The translations under genes were made by a program, and so were the position numbers. Shown one piece after another: positions 1 through 8,726 of a stretch of DNA of 44,038 bases; positions within the stretch are counted from its first letter, which is position 1, and every line of letters starts with the position of its first letter. Source of the stretch: Lachnospiraceae bacterium (GTDB taxonomy: Bacteria > Bacillota > Clostridia > Lachnospirales > Lachnospiraceae); the NCBI GenBank assembly GCA_014804755.1, contig JAAUZE010000030.1:1-44038 (forward strand). The letters are read 5' to 3'. The notes beneath the pieces were generated by a model that saw only the letters and a list, made by a program, of their open reading frames with translations, was not told the origin of the DNA and searched no databases.

Positions 1-2
1 GC

Positions 3-1931
3 ATAAAAGGCTCTGAGATCGTTTATGTGGATAATCTCGGCAGAGTCATTGAAACGGCAGAGCGCACGGAGCCGATTGCGGGGAATGATATTTATTTAAC
101 GATTGATATGGACTTACAGGAGACCGCCTATCACATATTAGAGCAGAAGATCGCGGGCATCCTGCTCCAAAAGATTCAGAACATCAGGGAGTATATTCCG
201 GCGGAAAACGCATCCGCAAGCCAGATCGTGATTCCGATCTATGATGTGTATTTTGCATTGTTTGATAATAATGTCCTGAAAATGCGGGAACTTGACCATG
301 AGGATGCCACGCAGACGGAGAGTATCGTTTATGCCAATTATCTGGATAACAAAGATATTGTGCTGGAGAAGCTTCGGACGGAGCTGCTGGAAACGGGAAC
401 GGTGTATTGTGATCTTGAGACGGAGTATGCGGTTTATGAGAGCTATATTGTAACTATGTTACAGTCGAATAATGTAGGTATCCTTCAGTCAGATCTGATC
501 GACACATCGGATGCAACGTACAAGGCATGGAGAAACGACGAGACGATCAGCCTTCAGGAATTTCTGCGGCATGCCATATCCATGAACTGGATCGATACCG
601 CAAGACTTCCGCTCGACGATCGGTATGCGGATTCGGAAGAAGTCTATACCGTGCTTGTCGATTACATCATCTCTTATCTGAGTGAGAGTACGGATTTTGG
701 AAAACGCATGATCAAATATATGATCATGAATGACCGGATCACGGGGAAACAGGTGTGCCAGCTCTTGATCGACAGGGGGATCGTGAACCTGACGGATGAG
801 GAAATTGCCGCATTTGACAATAATGCGATCAGTCCGTATCAGTTTATGCGAAACCGTATCGGCAATCTTGACATCACACCCGCACAGCTTGCATTGGATC
901 CGTGTACGGGTGATATGGTGATCACGGACGTCAATACGGGGAATGTGCTTGCGATGGTATCCTATCCCGGATATGATACCAACCGTGTATCCGATGCGGA
1001 TTATTGGAATAAGATCAACACGGACTTATCGTATCCGATGCTGAATTATACGACGCAGAGGCGGACGGCGCCGGGTTCCACTTTTAAGATGGTGACGGCA
1101 TCCGCTGCGCTTGAAGAAGGATATCTCACAACACAGGATAAGATCGTCTGCCACGGTATTTTTGACCGGCTGGACGCCGTGAACCGCTGTTGGATTTATC
1201 CGGGAGCGCACGGCTCCTTAAATGTGACGGGCGCAATCCGCAATTCCTGTAACTGCTATTTTTATGAAGCCGCCTATCGTATGAGCTTGCAGAATGATGT
1301 CTATAGCTCGGAGGAGGGAATTACCGTACTTACAAAATACGCACAGCTTTTCGGACTGGGCGACAAATCGGGCGTCGAGATTGAGGAGTCTGCACCGAGA
1401 ATATCGGACGAGTATCCGGTCATCACCGCGATCGGACAGGGAAACGCAAACTATTCCACCGCACAGCTTGCGCGATACGTTACAACAGTCGCAAACAGCG
1501 GAACGTGTTATAATTTAACATTGATAGACCGTATTGAAGATGCAGAGGGCAGCGTTGTGCTTCAAAATCACGCGCACGTCAGAAATACGCTGGACTTTGC
1601 CGATTCGACATGGGATTCCATTCACACGGGGATGCGTCAGGTGATCGAGAACAAAAAGTATTATGCGGGAGTTGAGGTATCGGTCGCAGGAAAGACAGGT
1701 ACGGCGCAGGAGAGCAGAACACGCCCGAACCATGCGCTTTTTGTCTGCTATGCGCCGTATGAGAGTCCGGAAATCGCGATCGCAACGCGTATCGAGTACG
1801 GATATACATCCGATTATGCGGCGGAGACAACGCGGGATGTGATCAGATATTATTTCGGACTTGCCTCGCAGGAGGAGCTTGTCACGGGAACGGCAGATGC
1901 CATTCAGGCATCCGGAGTCAGCACTGACTAA
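3..1931 (+). CDS. mrdA: Penicillin-binding protein 2, class B transpeptidase (5' end outside window)
   Basis: Cross-links peptidoglycan during sidewall elongation at the outer face of the membrane. The reading frame is open to the left edge, so the N-terminus with its membrane anchor is missing. All three active-site motifs of the transpeptidase domain are visible: STFK (Ser codon 1077-1079) in TAPGSTFK, SCN in IRNSCNCYF, and KTG (1692-1700) in VAGKTGTAQ. A long insertion precedes the catalytic domain, as is common in clostridial PBP2. Its neighbours minCDE and rodA support an elongasome role; RodA is the expected glycosyltransferase partner. The stop runs directly into hairpins. The paralogue SpoVD/PBP3 is the main alternative, less likely given this context. 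Confidence 0.9.
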   Translation: MKGSEIVYVDNLGRVIETAERTEPIAGNDIYLTIDMDLQETAYHILEQKIAGILLQKIQNIREYIPAENASASQIVIPIYDVYFALFDNNVLKMRELDHEDATQTESIVYANYLDNKDIVLEKLRTELLETGTVYCDLETEYAVYESYIVTMLQSNNVGILQSDLIDTSDATYKAWRNDETISLQEFLRHAISMNWIDTARLPLDDRYADSEEVYTVLVDYIISYLSESTDFGKRMIKYMIMNDRITGKQVCQLLIDRGIVNLTDEEIAAFDNNAISPYQFMRNRIGNLDITPAQLALDPCTGDMVITDVNTGNVLAMVSYPGYDTNRVSDADYWNKINTDLSYPMLNYTTQRRTAPGSTFKMVTASAALEEGYLTTQDKIVCHGIFDRLDAVNRCWIYPGAHGSLNVTGAIRNSCNCYFYEAAYRMSLQNDVYSSEEGITVLTKYAQLFGLGDKSGVEIEESAPRISDEYPVITAIGQGNANYSTAQLARYVTTVANSGTCYNLTLIDRIEDAEGSVVLQNHAHVRNTLDFADSTWDSIHTGMRQVIENKKYYAGVEVSVAGKTGTAQESRTRPNHALFVCYAPYESPEIAIATRIEYGYTSDYAAETTRDVIRYYFGLASQEELVTGTADAIQASGVSTD

Positions 1932-1932
1932 A

Positions 1933-1986
1933 AAAGATTGGCGCAAATGCGCCAATCTTTCGAAGAATCCGCTCTGCGGATTCTTC
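1933..1986 (+). repeat. Tandem double hairpin, copy 1
   Basis: Two perfect stems follow the PBP2 stop: a 13-bp stem at 1933-1945/1948-1960 and an 11-bp stem at 1962-1972/1976-1986 with a TCT loop. Neither has a T-tract. The same two-hairpin arrangement, with the same junction AATCTTTCGAAGAATC, occurs after mgsA at 5425-5476. Possible mRNA processing, stability or partial termination element. Confidence 0.75.
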
Positions 1987-2005
1987 TGAGAATGTGATAG
2001 TTCCA

Positions 2006-2036
2006 CAAAAGGGAAATGCCTTCGGCATTTCTTTTG
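2006..2036 (+). terminator. Rho-independent terminator or attenuator between PBP2 and minC
   Basis: Stem GAAATGCC/GGCATTTC (2013-2020/2024-2031) with a TTC loop is followed by TTTT. The minC ribosome binding site (AAAGGAGAG, 2038-2046) follows at once, so it may only reduce readthrough rather than separate the transcripts completely. Confidence 0.7.
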
Positions 2037-2052
2037 GAAAGGAGAGAGCGTA

Positions 2053-2745
2053 TTGAATCCTTTAGTAATGATCAAAAGTTATCCGCATGGCATTGCACTG
2101 CATTTGGATGCAGATGCGCCATTTTCCGATATTCTCGCGGAATTGGAGGATAAGATCAGGGATGCCGCCGGCTTTTTTCAGGGCGCAAGACTTGCACTGT
2201 CCATAGAGGACAGAAAGGTCAGCCCGCAGGAGGAGCGTCAGCTGATACAGGTCCTGTCATCACATGGCGGACTTACGATTTTCTGTGTTGCCGAAAAAAG
2301 CGGCAGCGCGGACGAGTTTTATGTGCGTGCCCTGCAAAAGGCGGAGCCGCGCGCGGCGGAGGAGCCGTATTTGTTACATAGGGGCAGCCTGACCGATGGA
2401 GAAGTACTGGAAAACAGCAAAAAGTCCATTATTGTGATCGGGGATGTCGGAGAGGACTGCCGCGTAATCTCCGCGCGCAATATCATTGTACTGGGTTCCC
2501 TATACGGAGAAGCCTATGCAGGAACGGATACCAATGAAAATCACTATGTCGCAGCGCTTATCATGGAGACTGATCAGATCACGATCGCGGGCTGTAAGAG
2601 CGGCAGAGCGGATGTACCGGCGAGGGGAAAATGGTTTTCCCGCACGAAAAAGCTGCCGCAGATCGCGGTAGTAAGAAACCATGAGGTCGTAAAGGAAGCA
2701 ATCACAAAAGAATTACTAAATGATTCCGGCTTGGAGCTTTTTTAA
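2053..2745 (+). CDS. minC: Septum site-determining protein MinC
   Basis: Inhibitor of FtsZ polymerisation that blocks division away from midcell; recruited to the membrane by MinD. The protein is 230 aa. The C-terminal half has the right-handed beta-helix pattern of MinC (GDVGEDCRVISARNIIVLGSLYG, split here by its turns), with an N-terminal FtsZ-inhibitory domain before it. TTG at 2053 is chosen as start because AAAGGAGAG lies 7-8 nt upstream; the next candidate, ATG 2068, is too far from it. It heads minC-minD-minE, the standard order. MinC N-terminal sequence is poorly conserved in general, so the call rests on the C-terminal domain and synteny. Confidence 0.92.
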   Translation: MNPLVMIKSYPHGIALHLDADAPFSDILAELEDKIRDAAGFFQGARLALSIEDRKVSPQEERQLIQVLSSHGGLTIFCVAEKSGSADEFYVRALQKAEPRAAEEPYLLHRGSLTDGEVLENSKKSIIVIGDVGEDCRVISARNIIVLGSLYGEAYAGTDTNENHYVAALIMETDQITIAGCKSGRADVPARGKWFSRTKKLPQIAVVRNHEVVKEAITKELLNDSGLELF

Positions 2746-2795
2746 CGCCTGACACATTTAGGGGACAACTATTTCAATCTAAACGGAGGCATAAT

Positions 2796-3602
2796 ATGAG
2801 TGAAGTAATTGTCATCACGTCAGGAAAAGGCGGTGTTGGAAAGACCACAACATCTGCAAATATCGGAACAGGTCTTGCGGCGCTTGGAAAAAAGGTTGTG
2901 TTGATCGATACCGACATCGGACTGCGCAATCTGGACGTCGTGATGGGATTGGAAAACCGGATCGTGTACAATCTTGTGGATGTCATCGAGGGAACCTGCC
3001 GTATCAAGCAAGCGCTGATCAAGGATAAGCGTTATCCCGGACTGTTTTTGATGCCGTCCGCGCAGACAAGGGATAAGACGGCAGTCACGCCAGGACAGAT
3101 GATAAAAATGATCTCTTTTTTGCGGGATCAGTTTGATTTTATTATATTGGACTGCCCGGCGGGAATCGAGCAGGGCTTTCAGAATGCGATCGCTGCGGCG
3201 GATCATGCCGTGATCGTAACGACGCCGGAGGTATCGGCCATCCGGGACGCAGACAGAGTGATCGGTCTGTTAGAGGCAAATGAGATTGCCAAGATGGAGT
3301 GTATTGTCAATCGTGTGCGGCCGGAGATGGTACGCCGCGGAAATATGATGAGTGTGGATGACGTCATTGATATTTTGGCGCTGCCCCTGCTCGGCGCGGT
3401 GCCGGATGATGAGAATGTCGTGATCGCGACAAACCAGGGCGAACCGCTTGTCGGAACGGCGACCATGGCAGGACGGGCATATCGTAATATCTGCGCAAGA
3501 CTTCTCGGAGAAGACGTACCCCTCCTTAATTTTGACAACAGCCGCCATGTGTTGGCAAAGCTCGGCGGCGTATTTCGAAAAGGTCAGGGGGCGAAGCTAT
3601 GA
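2796..3602 (+). CDS. minD: Septum site-determining ATPase MinD
   Basis: Membrane-associated P-loop ATPase that carries MinC and is stimulated by MinE. The deviant Walker A motif GKGGVGKTT is at residues 10-18, followed by DTDIGLRNLD typical of MinD and the conserved DCPAGIE segment. Length 268 aa is normal. The C-terminus (LAKLGGVFRKGQ) forms the expected amphipathic membrane-targeting helix. ATG 2796 is preceded by AACGGAGGC. It overlaps minE by 4 bp (ATGA), indicating translational coupling. Presence of minE implies an oscillating or E. coli-like Min system rather than a DivIVA-only arrangement. Confidence 0.97.
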   Translation: MSEVIVITSGKGGVGKTTTSANIGTGLAALGKKVVLIDTDIGLRNLDVVMGLENRIVYNLVDVIEGTCRIKQALIKDKRYPGLFLMPSAQTRDKTAVTPGQMIKMISFLRDQFDFIILDCPAGIEQGFQNAIAAADHAVIVTTPEVSAIRDADRVIGLLEANEIAKMECIVNRVRPEMVRRGNMMSVDDVIDILALPLLGAVPDDENVVIATNQGEPLVGTATMAGRAYRNICARLLGEDVPLLNFDNSRHVLAKLGGVFRKGQGAKL

Positions 3603-3874
3603 GAAGACTGTTCCGCCCGAAAAAAACGCGTAACATAGCAAAAGGACGTCTGAAGATCCTGCTGATCTCAGATCGCGTAAACTGCTCGCCACAAATGATG
3701 GAGCTGCTGAAAAACGATATTTCAAAAGTAATCTCTAAATATATGAAGATCGATGAACAGCAGATGGAGGTGCAGATCGGACAGACGGACGGAAACGGAC
3801 GCCGTTCGGAGCGAAAGCCCGTGTTATACATCAATATGCCGATCTTAGAGATCGGGAAAACGGGAATATCATGA
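3599..3874 (+). CDS. minE: Cell division topological specificity factor MinE
   Basis: Small activator of the MinD ATPase that restricts MinCD to the poles. 91 aa, the usual length. The N-terminal basic stretch MRRLFRPKK would be the membrane-targeting helix; AKGRLKILLISDR matches the anti-MinCD domain, and MMELLKNDISKVISKYM plus the later strands match the dimerisation domain. It begins inside the minD stop (4-bp overlap) and precedes rodA by 26 bp. Confidence 0.95.
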   Translation: MRRLFRPKKTRNIAKGRLKILLISDRVNCSPQMMELLKNDISKVISKYMKIDEQQMEVQIGQTDGNGRRSERKPVLYINMPILEIGKTGIS

Positions 3875-3900
3875 CCGTATGATGATCGGAGTGTTAACGG

Positions 3901-5010
3901 ATGAAAAAAAAGTACAGAGTCAGAGACTACAATTTTTTACTTGTGATATTTGTGGTTGCTATTTCGGTCATCGGTGTGCTGGCGATCGGAAGTGCAAAGG
4001 AATCCCTCCAGAGCAGGCAGATGATGGGCGTGGTCTTGGGTTTTTTTCTCATGCTCGTAATCTCGCTGTTTGACTATGGCTTTTTTTTGAAGTTTTACTG
4101 GGTGATCTATGGCGCGAATCTTGCCTTGCTGCTGCTTGTGCGCCTGATCGGTGTGGACGCCGGAGGCGCCCAGAGATGGGTAAACATCTTTGGTATCCAA
4201 TTTCAACCGTCTGAACTTGCGAAAATTTTATTGATTTTATTTTATGCACAGTATATCATGATACATAAGGAGAAGTTGAATAAGCTGAAAACGCTTGTCA
4301 TGATGATCCTGTTGTTTATTCCGCCGCTTGCGCTTGTCTATCTTCAGCCGGACATGTCAACAAGCATCGTCATTGTCGTGGTTTTTGTCGTCCTGCTCTT
4401 TGTTGGGGGATTGAGCTGGAAGATCATCGCGGGAGTGGCGGCGGTCGTGATCCCGACCTTTGTGATCTTGTTCATGTTGATCCTGCAGCCTGACCAAAAA
4501 ATCATCCGCGATTTTCAGCAGACGCGGATCCTGGCATGGCTGTATCCTGATGAATATGAGAACGCGGAAGGGTACCAGCAGCAGAATTCCATCATGGCGA
4601 TCGGTTCGGGGCAGCTGATGGGTAAGGGGTTAAATAATAACTCCATCGCCTCGGTAAAGGGTGGAAATTTTATATCAAAAACGGAAACCGATTTTATTTT
4701 TGCCGTTGTCGGGGAAGAACTCGGATTTGTCGGGAGCACATCGACGGTTCTTCTGTTGTTCGGAATTTCCATGATGTGTTTTAATACCGGAAGAAAGGCG
4801 AAAGATACAGCGGGGAGTCTGATCTGCGGAGGCGTCGGGATCATCATCGGTTTTCAAAGCTTTACGAATATTTCCGTTGCAACGGGCTTATTTCCGAATA
4901 CGGGAATTCCTCTGCCGTTTGTCAGCTATGGCTTAACTTCGCTGCTATGTCTGTATATGGGGATTGGCTTTGTGTTAAATGTTCGACTGCAATGCATAAA
5001 AAAATACTAA
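3901..5010 (+). CDS. rodA: SEDS peptidoglycan glycosyltransferase RodA
   Basis: Polymerises lipid II into glycan strands for elongation, acting with PBP2. 369 aa with about ten hydrophobic segments. Recognisable SEDS motifs: FQPSELAKI near residue 100, the periplasmic loop with QQQNSIMAIGSG, and GIPLPFVSYG near the C-terminus. ATG 3901 is preceded by GGAG at 3887-3890. Part of the minCDE-rodA-mgsA run on the same strand. FtsW is the alternative family member, but the elongation gene context favours RodA. Confidence 0.93.
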   Translation: MKKKYRVRDYNFLLVIFVVAISVIGVLAIGSAKESLQSRQMMGVVLGFFLMLVISLFDYGFFLKFYWVIYGANLALLLLVRLIGVDAGGAQRWVNIFGIQFQPSELAKILLILFYAQYIMIHKEKLNKLKTLVMMILLFIPPLALVYLQPDMSTSIVIVVVFVVLLFVGGLSWKIIAGVAAVVIPTFVILFMLILQPDQKIIRDFQQTRILAWLYPDEYENAEGYQQQNSIMAIGSGQLMGKGLNNNSIASVKGGNFISKTETDFIFAVVGEELGFVGSTSTVLLLFGISMMCFNTGRKAKDTAGSLICGGVGIIIGFQSFTNISVATGLFPNTGIPLPFVSYGLTSLLCLYMGIGFVLNVRLQCIKKY

Positions 5011-5027
5011 GAGAAGGTGTATAACGG

Positions 5028-5423
5028 ATGAATATCGGATTGATTGCGCATGATGCAAAAAAGAAACTGATGCAGAATTTCTGTATTGCATATCGGGGAA
5101 TATTAAGCAAGCACGAGCTGTACGCGACCGGAACGACCGGGCGGCTCATCGCCGAGGTCACAAACTTAAATATCCATAAATATCTTGCGGGGCATCTTGG
5201 CGGGGAGCAGCAGATCGGAGCGCAGATTGAACACAATCAGATCGATCTGGTCGTGTTTTTGCGGGATCCGCTTTCAGCGAAACCGCATGAGCCGGATGTC
5301 AACAATGTCGTTAAGCTGTGCGATACTTATAACATACCGTTAGCGACGAATTTGGCAACAGCGGAGCTGTTGATCAAGTCTTTAGACAGAGGAGACCTTG
5401 AGTGGCGTGAAATGTACAAATAA
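5028..5423 (+). CDS. mgsA: Methylglyoxal synthase
   Basis: Converts dihydroxyacetone phosphate to methylglyoxal and phosphate, a bypass of lower glycolysis under phosphate limitation. 131 aa, full length. The family pattern is clear: N-terminal IGLIAHDAKK, ATGTTG (phosphate-binding), GGEQQIGAQI, FLRDPL with the catalytic Asp region, and PLATNLATAE at the end. The gene commonly follows rodA in Lachnospiraceae. It is followed by the second copy of the double hairpin. Confidence 0.96.
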   Translation: MNIGLIAHDAKKKLMQNFCIAYRGILSKHELYATGTTGRLIAEVTNLNIHKYLAGHLGGEQQIGAQIEHNQIDLVVFLRDPLSAKPHEPDVNNVVKLCDTYNIPLATNLATAELLIKSLDRGDLEWREMYK

Positions 5424-5424
5424 A

Positions 5425-5476
5425 AAAGATTTGCACGGGGCGCAAATCTTTCGAAGAATCGCTGTCGCGATTCTTC
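5425..5476 (+). repeat. Tandem double hairpin, copy 2
   Basis: Stem 5425-5434/5442-5451 followed by stem 5453-5462/5467-5476 with loop TGTC. The junction AATCTTTCGAAGAATC is identical to that of copy 1 at 1933-1986, while stem tips and loops differ but stay complementary. Located directly after the mgsA stop and upstream of the carboxypeptidase gene. Confidence 0.75.
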
Positions 5477-5511
5477 CGAGAAAGGGAAAAATCCTACATG
5501 TAAAAAGAGGC

Positions 5512-6474
5512 ATGCTTGCGGCAGTATTCAGCCTGCTTATCATGCTGACGGGATGCGGGGAAATATCCTATGATATGGCGTATGACCCTGATTATCCGGT
5601 CAGCAGTTTTCGTGTGGTGACAAACGACCGATATGCTGTCGGCGAGTCCTTTGCTGCCGGTTTGTGTGTGACAGCAAATAACGTGACGGAAAACACGGAA
5701 TTTGTGTTTGGCGACCTTGGTGCGGCAGGACTGTTTGATCTGAGCAATTCCAAGATCATCTATGCGAATAATATACACGGAAAACTATATCCGGCAAGTA
5801 TGACAAAGGTAATGACCGCGCTCGTTGCATTAAAATATGGCAATTTGGATGACATGCTTGTCGCGTCTGAGAATGCGGTGATCGATGAGTATGGAGTTCA
5901 GACCTTCGGACTTAGGGCAGGGGATCGCATGACCTTAGATCAGGCGCTGCATATCCTTTTGATCAAATCCGCGAACGATGTCGGAATCATGATCGCGGAG
6001 CATATCAGTGGCAGCGTGGAAGGGTTTGCGCAGCTGATGAATGATGAGGCTGCCCGGCTTGGTGCGACCAATTCTCATTTTGTCAACCCGCACGGATTAC
6101 ATGACGAAGAACATTATACAACTGCCTATGATATGTATCTGATCTTTCAGGAGGCAATGCAGTATGATGAGTTTAGGCAGATCATCGCAATGGAATCGTA
6201 TACGACCGTATATACGAATGCGGACGGGAATGCGTGCGAGGAGACGGTCAAATCGACGGTTCAGTATCTGACGAGAAATTATACCGCACCGGATAATATT
6301 ACCGTGATCGGCGGGAAAACAGGGACGACCAATGCGGCAGGTAACTGTCTGGTGCTCCTTGTGAAGGATACTTCCGGCAATCAGTATATTGCCGTGATCA
6401 TGCGGGCGAGAGAGCGCGCTACGCTCTATGAAAAAATGAACGCCCTGCTTTCGGAAATTTACAGACAGCAATAG
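5512..6474 (+). CDS. D-alanyl-D-alanine carboxypeptidase, lipoprotein (DacF/DacB-like)
   Basis: Trims the terminal D-Ala from peptidoglycan stem peptides outside the cell. Serine-protease (S11) motifs are complete: SMTK in PASMTKVMTAL, SAN in KSANDVGIM, and KTG in GGKTGTTNAAGN. A lipobox (LTGC) follows a short hydrophobic stretch, so it is probably lipid-anchored. The start is uncertain: the frame is open back to a TTG at 5398 inside mgsA and through the double hairpin. ATG 5512 gives a normal signal length but has its purine-rich AAAGAGG only 1-2 nt away and lacks the positive residues (HVKRG) that lie just upstream in frame. Confidence 0.85.
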   Translation: MLAAVFSLLIMLTGCGEISYDMAYDPDYPVSSFRVVTNDRYAVGESFAAGLCVTANNVTENTEFVFGDLGAAGLFDLSNSKIIYANNIHGKLYPASMTKVMTALVALKYGNLDDMLVASENAVIDEYGVQTFGLRAGDRMTLDQALHILLIKSANDVGIMIAEHISGSVEGFAQLMNDEAARLGATNSHFVNPHGLHDEEHYTTAYDMYLIFQEAMQYDEFRQIIAMESYTTVYTNADGNACEETVKSTVQYLTRNYTAPDNITVIGGKTGTTNAAGNCLVLLVKDTSGNQYIAVIMRARERATLYEKMNALLSEIYRQQ

Positions 6475-6524
6475 CTCCTTCGTGTGAAAATGACGGATAT
6501 GAATGGATAAGGAACTGGTTCAAT

Positions 6525-7904
6525 ATGGCGAATTCCGGAAAAATAGTCAAATACAGAAGACCGGTGAATCTGAATATCGGAATGATCATATTCGGATTTA
6601 TTTTCATATACATCATTTTGTGTGTCATTACTTATTTTCGTTCGGAACCCATTGCGGGATATGAGGTGACGATCGGTTCTCTCTCGAAAAGCAATATTTA
6701 TACGGGAGTCGCGATCAGAGAGGAACGGGTCGTTTATTCCGCAGGGGACGGATATGTGAATTTTTTTGCGGGCGAGGGCGAAAAGATCGGCGCCAATCAG
6801 CTTGTATACACGATTGACGGAAGCGGACGGCTTGCGGAGCTGATGGCTTCCGGAAAAGAAGAAAATACGTTAAGCGATGCGGAACTTTTGCAGCTTCGTC
6901 AAGAATGTATTTCGTTCGCGGGCAGTTTTCGCGAACGCGCATTTTATTCGGTCTATGATTTTAAGCATACGATGAACGGTGCCGTGTTACGACTTGCCAC
7001 GGTGAATACGCTGGAAAATATCAGCACCATCAATGATGCCGGGATCGCAGGCTCCGTTCACCTCTTTTATGCGCCGGAACCGGGAGTGGTCATCTATTCC
7101 GTGGATGGATATGAGGATTTGACGCCGAACAATGTCACAAAGGAACTGTTTGACCAGACACAGTATGAAAAGAACAGTCTGACAAACAATGAGCTGCTTG
7201 CGCAGGGAGATGTAGCATATAAGCTTTGTACGTCGGAAAACTGGTCGATCGTCATTCCGCTTGACGAGGAGCAGGAACGGGCGCTTGCCGGTGAGAGCTA
7301 TGTACAGGTGAAGTTCTTAAAAGATCAGACACAGTCATGGGCGACTTTTGAAATCCTGCATCTGCCGGACGGCGTATACGGTGTGCTGGGCTTTCATACA
7401 TCCATGCTTACTTATTGCATGGAACGCTTTATTGAAGTGGAATTGATCGTGGAAGAGGAAAAAGGATTAAAAATCCCGATATCGTCTATTGTCGAGAAGG
7501 AATTTTTCCTCATTCCGTCCGAATATGTCTATACAGCGGACAGCGGAAAAACACGTTATGTTTCAAGGCAGGTCTATACTGAGAAAGGGTTAAGCTGGGA
7601 GAGCGTGAACGTCACGGTCTACAGCGAAAGTGACGGAGATCTGTATATCGGGGAGGATCTGCTTCAGGGCGGAGATGTGCTGCAAAAAGCGGATTCCGAG
7701 GAAACATTCACTGTCGGTACGCGTGCAACGCTGATCGGTGTATACAATATCAACAAGGGCTATGCTGATTTCAGGCAAATTAGCATTCTTTACCAAAATG
7801 ACGATTATGCCATTGTAAAATCGAATACCACGTACGGTTTATGCGTATATGACCATATCGTATTAGACGCGTCAGCAGTGTTTGAGGACGACTTTACACA
7901 TTAA
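6525..7904 (+). CDS. HlyD-like membrane-anchored protein preceding sepF
   Basis: 459 aa with one N-terminal transmembrane segment (about residues 18-38, IGMIIFGFIFIYIILCVITYF) and a large extracytoplasmic part. The start of that part (VAIREERVVYSAGDGYVNFFAGEGEKI) has the beta-rich lipoyl/HlyD-type pattern in which a barrel-sandwich hybrid domain precedes a helical stretch. Related proteins are usually annotated as HlyD-family efflux adaptors, but no exporter genes lie nearby. Its constant position before sepF in related genomes suggests a cell-envelope or division role; that is inference. Reasonably sure of the fold, not of the function. Confidence 0.65.
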   Translation: MANSGKIVKYRRPVNLNIGMIIFGFIFIYIILCVITYFRSEPIAGYEVTIGSLSKSNIYTGVAIREERVVYSAGDGYVNFFAGEGEKIGANQLVYTIDGSGRLAELMASGKEENTLSDAELLQLRQECISFAGSFRERAFYSVYDFKHTMNGAVLRLATVNTLENISTINDAGIAGSVHLFYAPEPGVVIYSVDGYEDLTPNNVTKELFDQTQYEKNSLTNNELLAQGDVAYKLCTSENWSIVIPLDEEQERALAGESYVQVKFLKDQTQSWATFEILHLPDGVYGVLGFHTSMLTYCMERFIEVELIVEEEKGLKIPISSIVEKEFFLIPSEYVYTADSGKTRYVSRQVYTEKGLSWESVNVTVYSESDGDLYIGEDLLQGGDVLQKADSEETFTVGTRATLIGVYNINKGYADFRQISILYQNDDYAIVKSNTTYGLCVYDHIVLDASAVFEDDFTH

Positions 7905-7919
7905 ATATTTACTTTTGTG

Positions 7920-7948
7920 TTGACATAGAAGCAAAAAACAATGATAAT
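7920..7948 (+). promoter_or_regulatory. Sigma-A-type promoter for sepF
   Basis: TTGACA (7920-7925), 17-bp spacer, GATAAT (7943-7948). It sits in the 102-bp gap before sepF, giving a leader of about 50 nt that contains a 6-codon ORF (7978-7998) with its own AGGAGA. Confidence 0.75.
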
Positions 7949-8006
7949 AAAGCTGTATGGTTAAAGTAGGAGAACCGATGGCTATCGGAAAGGCATAGGT
8001 ATTGAT

Positions 8007-8525
8007 ATGGGTGTAATGGACAAGTTTATTAACGCAATGAAGTTGAATCCTGAGGATGAGGATGATTATTACGATGATTACGAGAGTGATGAGCCTCTGG
8101 ATGAAAAGCCGCAAAGAAGCAGCTATCGGGAGCGGGAGCGGGAACGCGATTATGACGACAATGATTATGAGGAAAAGACACCGAAGAAGCCTGTTTCAAA
8201 AGTAACGCCGATGAAGCAGACAAGGCGTTCTTCCGGAAACGGCATGGAGGTTTGCGTGATTAAGCCGACATCCGTGGAGGAGGCAAGGGAGATCACTGAT
8301 ACACTGTTATCGAACAGGACCGTTGTTTTGAATTTAGAGGGGCTGGACGTAGATATTGCGCAGCGCATCATTGATTTTACATCAGGGTCGACCTATGCGA
8401 TCAAGGGTAATCTCCAGAAAATATCTCATTATATTTTTATTATCACGCCTGCGAGTGTGGATATATCCGGTGATTTCCAAGAGATATTGAGCGGCTCCTT
8501 TGACGTGCCGATCAGGAATAAATAA
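8007..8525 (+). CDS. sepF: Cell division protein SepF
   Basis: Membrane anchor for FtsZ; polymerises into rings at the division site. 172 aa. The N-terminus (MGVMDKFINAMKL) is the amphipathic membrane helix, residues about 15-80 are an acidic then basic disordered linker (runs of D, E, R), and the C-terminal SepF domain begins at MEVCVIKPTSVEEAREI and includes VVLNLEGLD and DFTSGSTYAI. The pyridoxal-phosphate protein gene yggS that often precedes sepF is absent. A terminator follows. Confidence 0.95.
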   Translation: MGVMDKFINAMKLNPEDEDDYYDDYESDEPLDEKPQRSSYRERERERDYDDNDYEEKTPKKPVSKVTPMKQTRRSSGNGMEVCVIKPTSVEEAREITDTLLSNRTVVLNLEGLDVDIAQRIIDFTSGSTYAIKGNLQKISHYIFIITPASVDISGDFQEILSGSFDVPIRNK

Positions 8526-8571
8526 CCAGCTTGGAAAGGCATAACGACGGCGGTAACTGAACATGAAAAAG

Positions 8572-8612
8572 AAAACTTCCCGCAGACGTTCATCGGAAGC
8601 GGGAAGTTTTTT
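8572..8612 (+). terminator. Rho-independent terminator after sepF
   Basis: Stem AAAACTTCCCGC/GCGGGAAGTTTT (12 bp, 15-nt loop) ends in a run of T (8607-8612). Confidence 0.9.
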
Positions 8613-8638
8613 GAATCCTTTAAGTGTAAACAGATAAT
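8611..8638 (+). promoter_or_regulatory. Candidate promoter for aroB-lspA-rluD
   Basis: TTGAAT (8611-8616), 16-bp spacer, GATAAT (8633-8638), immediately downstream of the sepF terminator. It would give a leader of about 80 nt. Moderate match; no other candidate is as good in the gap. Confidence 0.45.
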
Positions 8639-8726
8639 AAAAGTATATAGAAAAGCAAAAACATATATAAATAATATCCAAAAAGGCATTGACAGTAGCG
8701 AATGAGAGAAAGGAACAGGATACGGT

